The notes beneath the pieces were generated by a model. The model made no database searches and was not told the origin of the DNA. It worked only from the letters and a program-made list of their open reading frames with translations. Positions 59,337-64,000 of a DNA stretch of 64,000 bases are shown piece by piece. Position 1 is the stretch's first letter, and each line of letters begins with the position of its first letter. Source of the DNA: Candidatus Proelusimicrobium excrementi (GTDB lineage Bacteria > Elusimicrobiota > Elusimicrobia > Elusimicrobiales > Elusimicrobiaceae); assembly GCA_934643455.1 (NCBI GenBank), contig CAKUBV010000001.1, forward strand, positions 62,001 through 126,000, read 5' to 3'. A program made the position numbers and the translations under genes.

Positions 59337-59375
59337 AGAGCCGTCAACCCTCGCAAGGGTTTGATGGCTCTTTTT
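59337..59375 (+). terminator. Terminator or attenuator between promoter and capsid gene
   Basis: A 15-bp stem (59337-59351 with 59356-59371, one bulge) with a 4-nt loop, followed by TTTTT. It begins about 10 nt past the expected transcription start, so it would stop most transcripts before the capsid gene unless antiterminated. Confidence 0.75.
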
Positions 59376-59429
59376 ACGTAAAAAAGCCTGAACCCTGCAA
59401 AAGCTCAAAGCAATTTACAGGAGAAACGA

Positions 59430-60653
59430 ATGGACGACATAATGACATCCATTAAAGAACTCAGGAAGACCCTCGACGGCAAAATAGAATCCTGCATTAC
59501 CAAAGAAAAAGCCGAAAAATTGGTGGAAGACGTAATCAACCGCCTTCATCCTTCCGCCAGCAAGGCCGTACTTCCCTCAAGCGAAAGCGACGTTTTGGAA
59601 AGATACTCCGCCTTTAAACGCAAATCTTCCGTCGCTGGTGAAGAAAAATGGACAAGCGAATACGGTTCCAAATTCGGCAATATGAAGAACTTTCTTTTGG
59701 CCGCCAAGAACCGCAATTCCGTACTTAACGATTTTAAATCGGTCTTAAGCGAAGGCACCTCAGGCGCGACGGGCGGCGGATATTTGGTTCCGACGGAATT
59801 TTCCGCACAGGTAATCCGCATGATGAACGAATCCAGCCCCATAATGCAAATAGCCAATATTTTGCCTATGTCTTCCTGGAAAAGGCAAATCCCCAAACAG
59901 ATGACAAATCTTCAAGTCGGCTGGGTGGCGGAAAACGGAGTAAAAGGTATATCAAATCCCACTTTCGGCCAGTTGGAACAAACGGCCAAAGTGCTGGCTA
60001 CAGTCATTAAATGTACTGACGAACTTATCCGCGACAGCGCGATAAATCTTACGCAGTTCCTTTCGGAACTCGTAGCCGAAGCCATGGCTTTGGAAATTGA
60101 ACGCGTAGCGCTTTTGGGCGGATCGTCTGATCCTTTTACCGGCGTTTTACACGCAAGCGGCGCGAACAAGGTGGGAATGTCCGGCGATAATGTCAGCTTT
60201 GACGATATCGCAAATTTGATTTTCAGCCTCAGCGAAGCCAACTCCAAAGACGGCGTGATAGTGCTTTCAAGGGCCGGCCTAAACAAACTTATGAAGCTTA
60301 AAGACAGCAACGGCAATTATATCTGGGCTCCGCCTTCCATGGGCAGCCCCGCCACCATTTGGAATACGCCTTACGTCGTAAGTTCCCAAATACCTAACAC
60401 CGTTACCCAGGCCGGCGCGCTCAGCGGCGGGGACGCTACTATAGCGTTTTTCGGGCGTTTCAACAAAAATCTTTTAATCTCCCCCAGGGAAGAAATGACG
60501 GTAAAAGTATCGCAGGACGCCGCCTCTTGGAACAGCGAAAGTTCCGGCTTGGACAGCGCCTTTATGATGGATCAAACCTGGCTGCGTTTTACCCAGGCTT
60601 TATCTATCGACGTAACTTTCGGCAGCGCGTTCAGCTACCTGATTTTTAAATAA
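59430..60653 (+). CDS. HK97-family phage major capsid protein
   Basis: 407 residues. An N-terminal coiled-coil scaffold-like delta region covers about 1-95. The HK97 fold follows: EGTSGATGGGYLVPTEFSAQ, SSPIMQIANILPMSSWKRQIP (quoted in part), the E-loop-like region, ALEIERVALLGGSSDPFTG and the P-domain/C-terminal LRFTQALSIDVTFGSAFSYL. Family members assemble into icosahedral heads, and the delta region is normally removed by a prohead protease; none is encoded next to it. AGGAG lies before the ATG. First gene of a + strand head-tail operon. Confidence 0.93.
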   Translation: MDDIMTSIKELRKTLDGKIESCITKEKAEKLVEDVINRLHPSASKAVLPSSESDVLERYSAFKRKSSVAGEEKWTSEYGSKFGNMKNFLLAAKNRNSVLNDFKSVLSEGTSGATGGGYLVPTEFSAQVIRMMNESSPIMQIANILPMSSWKRQIPKQMTNLQVGWVAENGVKGISNPTFGQLEQTAKVLATVIKCTDELIRDSAINLTQFLSELVAEAMALEIERVALLGGSSDPFTGVLHASGANKVGMSGDNVSFDDIANLIFSLSEANSKDGVIVLSRAGLNKLMKLKDSNGNYIWAPPSMGSPATIWNTPYVVSSQIPNTVTQAGALSGGDATIAFFGRFNKNLLISPREEMTVKVSQDAASWNSESSGLDSAFMMDQTWLRFTQALSIDVTFGSAFSYLIFK

Positions 60654-60664
60654 AAAACAATTTT

Positions 60665-60693
60665 AAGGCGGCGCGCTAAAAACGCCGCCTTTA
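60665..60693 (+). terminator. Hairpin after the capsid gene
   Basis: AAGGCGGCG (60665-60673) pairs with CGCCGCCTT (60683-60691). The T tract is short, so it is likely a partial terminator that raises capsid over downstream mRNA. Confidence 0.7.
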
Positions 60694-60705
60694 TAAGGAG
60701 CTTTT

Positions 60706-61269
60706 ATGAGCGATACAATCCTGCCCGCCGGCAGTTTGGACAATTTAAAAACTTATCTCCGCATATCTTCTTCGGATTCTTCCAAAGACGCGCTTTTGAA
60801 CCTGCTTTTGGAATCCTGCACGCAAGCGGCGGAGGTTTATATCGGGCGCTATATAATAGCCCGCGACATAATCGAAGAACCTCATGATTTTGACGGCGTA
60901 AAAAGCCGATATCTTCAGCTTGATCAGTACCCGGTCTGCAAGATAAATTCCATAATGCAAAACGGGGAAAGTTTAGACGTCGCATCTCTCAAGGCGGATA
61001 TGTACAACGGTCTTGTTAAAAAAAGTTCGCCCTGGCGCGGAGTTGTGCTGGTCAGTTACAAAGCCGGCATAGCCGCAGGCCTGGAAGACGTTCCCAAAAA
61101 TATTCAGCTTGCTTTGTGGCGTTGGATAGAGTCCATTTTGTCCGAACAAGAATCCGGCGGCCTTAAAAGCGAAACTTTGGGCGATTATTCCGTCAGCTAT
61201 TACGACGAGCGTCAAATACCGCCGGCTTCCGCCTTGCTCTTGGAAAGTTACAGGAAGGTTAATTTATGA
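60706..61269 (+). CDS. Phage head-tail connector (gp6-like)
   Basis: 187 residues. The N-terminal LDNLKTYLRISSSDSSKDALLNLLLESCTQAAEVYIGRYI (quoted in part) is the helical start of gp6-like adaptor proteins; a beta-containing middle and an amphipathic C-terminal helix follow. These proteins form the ring below the portal. AAGGAG before the ATG; ATGA overlap with the next gene. Confidence 0.82.
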   Translation: MSDTILPAGSLDNLKTYLRISSSDSSKDALLNLLLESCTQAAEVYIGRYIIARDIIEEPHDFDGVKSRYLQLDQYPVCKINSIMQNGESLDVASLKADMYNGLVKKSSPWRGVVLVSYKAGIAAGLEDVPKNIQLALWRWIESILSEQESGGLKSETLGDYSVSYYDERQIPPASALLLESYRKVNL

Positions 61270-61601
61270 GTTTTAAATCCCTTCTTAACAGAACCTGCGA
61301 TATAGAGCTTGTTTCTTTTGGCGTTTGCGATGGTTTTGGCGGGCGTACGGAGGAAAAGCAAACTCTTTTCACTGCTCTTCCGTGCCGTTTAAGGACCAGA
61401 AACTCCGGTGAAAAGCGTTACAGTTCCCCGGAATATCAATACGCCACGCACTCGCTTTATTTGGAATACGTAAAACTGCCTAAGGGGCGTCTTCGCGTAA
61501 AAACGGGCGGGCTTTATTATGAGGTTTGCGGCAGAATAGAACTTGGCGGCGCGCAAAAATATCTTTGCCTTTATTTGGAGAGGAAAACCGCATGCGCTTA
61601 A
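61266..61601 (+). CDS. Phage head-closure / head-tail adaptor protein
   Basis: 111 residues, beta-rich. Typical adaptor features are the N-terminal LLNRTCDIELV and a late HSLYLEYVKLPKGRLRVKTGG with YYEVCGRIELGG. Size and position (after the connector, before the gp10-like gene) match SPP1 gp16-class head-closure proteins. Overlaps both neighbours. Confidence 0.75.
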   Translation: MSFKSLLNRTCDIELVSFGVCDGFGGRTEEKQTLFTALPCRLRTRNSGEKRYSSPEYQYATHSLYLEYVKLPKGRLRVKTGGLYYEVCGRIELGGAQKYLCLYLERKTACA

Positions 61602-62008
61602 CTAAACCGGAAGCCGAATTTTCCCTTAAGCTGGGTTCTTTTGAAAGGTCCCTTAAAGAGGCGTTCTTCTCCGTCATGCGCCGCACCGCCCGGGAAATGG
61701 ACGCGTCGCTAAAAAACTCGCTTTCGCAAACGGGTGCGGTTGTTGGCGGCAAAAGGATGAGCAGCCCCGCCTACGGCGCGCCTTATAAAGTAAGCGGCAA
61801 TTTGCTTTCCGCCACGGGCGTAACTTATAAAGAAAACGCAAACGGCGCGCTTATAAGGGCGGGCACCGATATTTCCCGCGCGCCTTACGCGCCGTATTTG
61901 GAATACGGCACCGCAAGAATGAAGCCCCGCCCTTATCTTCTTTCCTGCGGAGCGGCTTATTTTAACCGCATATGCGCGGCAATGAGAGAATTAAAGGGGG
62001 AACTGTGA
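61592..62008 (+). CDS. HK97 gp10-like phage tail-completion protein
   Basis: 138 residues from the ATG at 61592 (GGAGAGG upstream; a longer frame from 61526 would overlap the previous gene deeply). An N-terminal helical part precedes the family signature PYAPYLEYGTARMKPRPYLL. gp10-like proteins sit at the head-tail interface. It overlaps the head-closure gene by 10 bp and the next start by 4 bp. Confidence 0.82.
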   Translation: MRLTKPEAEFSLKLGSFERSLKEAFFSVMRRTAREMDASLKNSLSQTGAVVGGKRMSSPAYGAPYKVSGNLLSATGVTYKENANGALIRAGTDISRAPYAPYLEYGTARMKPRPYLLSCGAAYFNRICAAMRELKGEL

Positions 62009-62394
62009 TACTTGAAGCCGTTTATTCTTACTTAACCAAAGATAAGGCTTTGGCCTCGGCCTTGGGCGCGGACCCAAAGGACGGTAAAATATATCCAAAT
62101 TACGCGGCGATAACCTCCCGCGTGCCGTATATAGTTTACCGTTCGGCGAATCCGGGCGGCTCTTACGACGAAGTCCTTTCGGAAGAGCAAATAACATTTG
62201 TTATAACTTCCGATGAGTTCGCTCAAACCGCGCGCATAAGCGGGATTTTAACTTCCCTTCTTGATTTAAACTGCGGCGAAATCGCCTCTTCCGATTATAA
62301 AATTTATTACTGCAAAAAAATCGGCGGCAGCGATTTTATGGACGAATTGGGACGCCATTGCCGTGCGGTTAATTTCATTTTCAAATTTAAATAG
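62005..62394 (+). CDS. Phage tail-terminator-like protein (DUF3168-like)
   Basis: 129 residues from GTG at 62005, which overlaps the previous stop (GTGA) and has AGGGGG upstream. N-terminal AVYSYLTKDKALASALG and the central VPYIVYRS ... EEQITFVITSDEF follow the DUF3168 pattern. Position between gp10-like and tail-tube genes is standard for tail completion proteins. Confidence 0.75.
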   Translation: MILEAVYSYLTKDKALASALGADPKDGKIYPNYAAITSRVPYIVYRSANPGGSYDEVLSEEQITFVITSDEFAQTARISGILTSLLDLNCGEIASSDYKIYYCKKIGGSDFMDELGRHCRAVNFIFKFK

Positions 62395-62406
62395 GAGATT
62401 TATTAT

Positions 62407-62916
62407 ATGTCATCAACAACGAATATAGTCGTCGGCGTAAGCGCGAACGGAACCGTAAAAGCCGGCGAATACGGCGCGGCCGAAAGCGCCGCCAGAGATT
62501 TGGGATTTATAAAAGGCGGCGTCAGCATAGAACACGAAGAAACCGCCTATGACGTCAAGGTGGACCAAGTTCTCGCCCCGATAGAAAAAGTCACCACGGA
62601 AGAAAGCCTAAAAATAAAATTTTCTCTTTCGGAAGCCACTCTGCAAAACATCGCCCTGGCTTTGGGCGTAAACTGCGGCGAGGGTAAAGTTGAGTTCGGC
62701 GACAAAACGGGCTCTTTTACAAAGACTCTTTTTATAAACGTCAAGGGTGCGGACGGCACTGCAAGGAAATACACTTTTTGGAAATGCCGCCCTACCGGTA
62801 AAACCGGGCAGACTTACAAACGCGACGGCGAAACTCTAATTGAAGCCGAATTTGACGTTTTGGCCGATATATCCAAAGAACGCGGCAAAAGATTCGGCAT
62901 GATAGAAGACGTTTAA
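62407..62916 (+). CDS. Phage major tail (tube) protein
   Basis: 169 residues, beta-rich, with a repeated strand pattern (SIEHEETAYDVKVDQVLAPI, ESLKIKFSLSEATLQNIALAL). The C-terminal strand reads ETLIEAEFDVLADISKERG. Size, order and fold pattern match tail-tube proteins of siphovirus-type tails. AGGAG before the ATG and a hairpin after it. Confidence 0.78.
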   Translation: MSSTTNIVVGVSANGTVKAGEYGAAESAARDLGFIKGGVSIEHEETAYDVKVDQVLAPIEKVTTEESLKIKFSLSEATLQNIALALGVNCGEGKVEFGDKTGSFTKTLFINVKGADGTARKYTFWKCRPTGKTGQTYKRDGETLIEAEFDVLADISKERGKRFGMIEDV

Positions 62917-62948
62917 CCCGCGCTTAAAATGCGTTTAAGCAAACGCCG

Positions 62949-62975
62949 GGCCCGGCGGCGACCCCGGGCCTTTTA
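62949..62975 (+). terminator. Hairpin after the tail-tube gene
   Basis: GGCCCGG (62949-62955) pairs with CCGGGCC (62964-62970), followed by TTTT. Again a likely partial terminator after a structural protein made in high copy. Confidence 0.75.
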
Positions 62976-62992
62976 TAAGAAAGGAGATTAAT

Positions 62993-63391
62993 ATGACGGA
63001 TTTGGAAGTTCTCTGCCCTAAAACAAAACGAGTAAAGCTTTGCGGGCGGGAAATTGAAATAAAACCTTTAAGCATAAAGCAGGCCGTGGATTTATGGCGC
63101 ATAATCAACAGCTTTAAAATAGAAGCCGACGCCGTAAAAGAGGGCCCTGAAGGCTTAAGACTGGCTAAAATTCTTGATATGGCCGGCAGCAGCAAAAGCA
63201 AAGATATTTTAAACATTCTTACGGGCGGCGCTCTTAAAGACGTATCAAACCCGCAGGAAAAAATCAGCCTCTTGGAACTGAGTTTTTTGGCCGAGGCTTT
63301 AAGCGAGGTAAACGATTTTAAAACCTTGTTTTTAAATTTTACTCAGGCTCTGAAGGCAGCCGCGGGGCGGACGCGCTTTCAGACGCCGTAG
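62993..63391 (+). CDS. Phage tail assembly chaperone, short product (frame 0)
   Basis: 132 residues, helical, acidic/basic mix (IKPLSIKQAVDLWRIINSFK, KISLLELSFLAEALSEVNDF). It lies between the tail-tube and the tape-measure gene, the classical place of the G/GT-type chaperone. AAGGAG lies 7 nt before the ATG. It contains the slippery heptamer T-TTA-AAT near its end and a continuing open frame at -1. Confidence 0.75.
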   Translation: MTDLEVLCPKTKRVKLCGREIEIKPLSIKQAVDLWRIINSFKIEADAVKEGPEGLRLAKILDMAGSSKSKDILNILTGGALKDVSNPQEKISLLELSFLAEALSEVNDFKTLFLNFTQALKAAAGRTRFQTP

Positions 63392-63558
63392 CTTTCTGCG
63401 CGTCCGCTTACGGCTATCGCACGGAATATATACTTTCCCACGGCGTTGAATGGCTTTTATGGGCCTGCCGCAAGGCCGCCCGCGGGTATAAAGCGGCGTC
63501 GCCGCGCGTTCTTTGCGAAGCCGATTTGGCAAAAATAGGAATAGGCAAAAATGGATAA
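62993..63558 (+). CDS. Tail assembly chaperone, long product by -1 frameshift
   Basis: After codon 115 (AAT, ends 63337) the ribosome can slip back one base on T TTA AAT (63331-63337). It then reads 73 more codons to the TAA at 63556-63558 (FYSGSEGSRGADALSDAVAF, ..., LCEADLAKIGIGKNG), giving about 188 residues. The -1 frame has no start of its own with a ribosome binding site, and it runs 8 bp into the next gene. This is the G-GT arrangement of many tailed phages. Confidence 0.7.
63331..63337 (+). promoter_or_regulatory. Programmed -1 frameshift site
   Basis: X-XXY-YYZ heptamer T-TTA-AAT in frame 0 (codons TTA, AAT). GC-rich sequence about 20 nt downstream (63358-63375) could add a stimulatory structure. 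Confidence 0.65.
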
Positions 63559-64000
63559 TATAGCAAAATTCTGCGTAGAGCTTGAAGCCGTTTTCAACGG
63601 CGGCGGGCTCAAAGAAATGTATAAAGATTTCACCGACGCCGGCAAGGAAGTTTCCGCAATGTTTGAGGATCTTCGGCGGGAAGCCCAATCCGGCGGGGAC
63701 ATTATCGCCGCGACGGCTTTTTCGGGCTTCTCTTCTTTGCAAAACAATTTGGAAGATTTCTGCAATGCGGCTTCGGAATCTTTCGGCCGCCTTGACGTTT
63801 TAATTAAAAACGTTTGGGAAAACATGGCCTCAAGTTTTATAAACTCTCTTGCAAAAATGGCGGCGAACAATATTATCGCTTCCGTATTCGGCGGGGGCGG
63901 TTTGCTTGGCGGCGTTTTCGGCGGGCTTTTGGGCAGCCGCAGAAGCGGCGGGCCGATAGATAAAACGGGCCCTTATTATCTGCACGCGGGGGAATTCGTC
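63551..64000 (+). CDS. Tape-measure-like phage tail protein, truncated by window edge
   Basis: 150 codons are visible from ATG (63551), overlapping the chaperone long product by 8 bp. N-terminal helices (FCVELEAVFNGGGLKEMYKD), a helical middle (SSFINSLAKMAANNIIASVF), then a Gly-rich FGGGGLLGGVFGGLLGSRRSGG (quoted in part) and GPIDKTGPYYLHAGEFV. The last motif resembles the C-terminal end of many lambda-type tape measures, so either the protein is unusually short or only its tail part is present. Confidence 0.65.
   Translation, partial: MDNIAKFCVELEAVFNGGGLKEMYKDFTDAGKEVSAMFEDLRREAQSGGDIIAATAFSGFSSLQNNLEDFCNAASESFGRLDVLIKNVWENMASSFINSLAKMAANNIIASVFGGGGLLGGVFGGLLGSRRSGGPIDKTGPYYLHAGEFV

Noticed and set aside
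1..64000. CRISPR arrays
   Set aside because: No regularly spaced direct repeats with unique spacers; the tandem modules near the palindromes are too long, irregular and degenerate.

Overview
The window reads as one continuous piece of a Gram-negative bacterial chromosome. The lineage is inferred, not proven. Outer-membrane-type proteins, a Pal-like lipoprotein, many Sec signal peptides, a GYF-type Glu/Pro-rich membrane protein, secreted Cys-rich proteins with TRTCC..W..W motifs and very large secreted multidomain proteins together resemble Elusimicrobiota (Elusimicrobium-like gut bacteria). No rRNA or marker tree was available to confirm this.

Layout. 1-3216 (+): a 5'-truncated trypsin-like protease protein and a secreted partner. 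3310-11211 (-): a TPR/membrane/small Cys-rich operon, a 1472-residue secreted protein ending in a zeta-toxin-type kinase, and a YhiN-type flavoprotein. 11504-15780 (+): two tandem M24 peptidases, EF-P with an unusual tip, a DUF192 protein and a beta-barrel-like protein. 15800-16573: repeats and the decayed remnant of a Cys-rich secreted-protein locus. 16676-18141 (-): a helical-repeat secreted protein and a 53-codon ORF with its own terminator. 18281-19294 (+): an esterase-like secreted protein. 19340-19702: a strong oriC candidate with six perfect DnaA boxes.

Every gene from 19718 to the right edge is on the + strand, as expected for leading-strand coding away from an origin. This part runs pal-like gene, mnmE-mnmG-rsmG (the classical origin neighbours), a membrane-anchored gluzincin-like protein, a compact division/cell-wall cluster (rsmH, ftsL-like, ftsI, murF, mraY, ftsW, murG), a DUF21-CBS-PTS EIIA fusion, transporters and metabolic genes, an acyl-CoA ligase, a CCA-adding enzyme next to tRNA-Gly(CCC), then an ATP-grasp/NRPS biosynthetic operon (GNAT, NRPS, MFS). 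The window ends in an HK97-type phage head-tail module that starts at the major capsid protein and runs off the edge in a tape-measure-like gene.

The most unusual feature is a set of four related accessory loci, called L1-L4 here: L1 15800-16573 (decayed), L2 42110-43881, L3 47887-49120 and L4 56500-58430. Each intact locus has a promoter-like box whose -35/-10 spacer is a poly-T tract of variable length, a stem in the 5' UTR kept by compensatory changes, a secreted Cys-rich protein sharing one domain, and a 3' element made of an invariant 19-nt linker between two sequence-variable hairpins. L1, L2 and L4 are accompanied by compound palindromic repeats whose arms differ in sequence but still pair. 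L3 and L4 share a nearly identical leader of about 290 bp containing a promoter and a 12-codon ORF, and these direct repeats bracket the NRPS operon.
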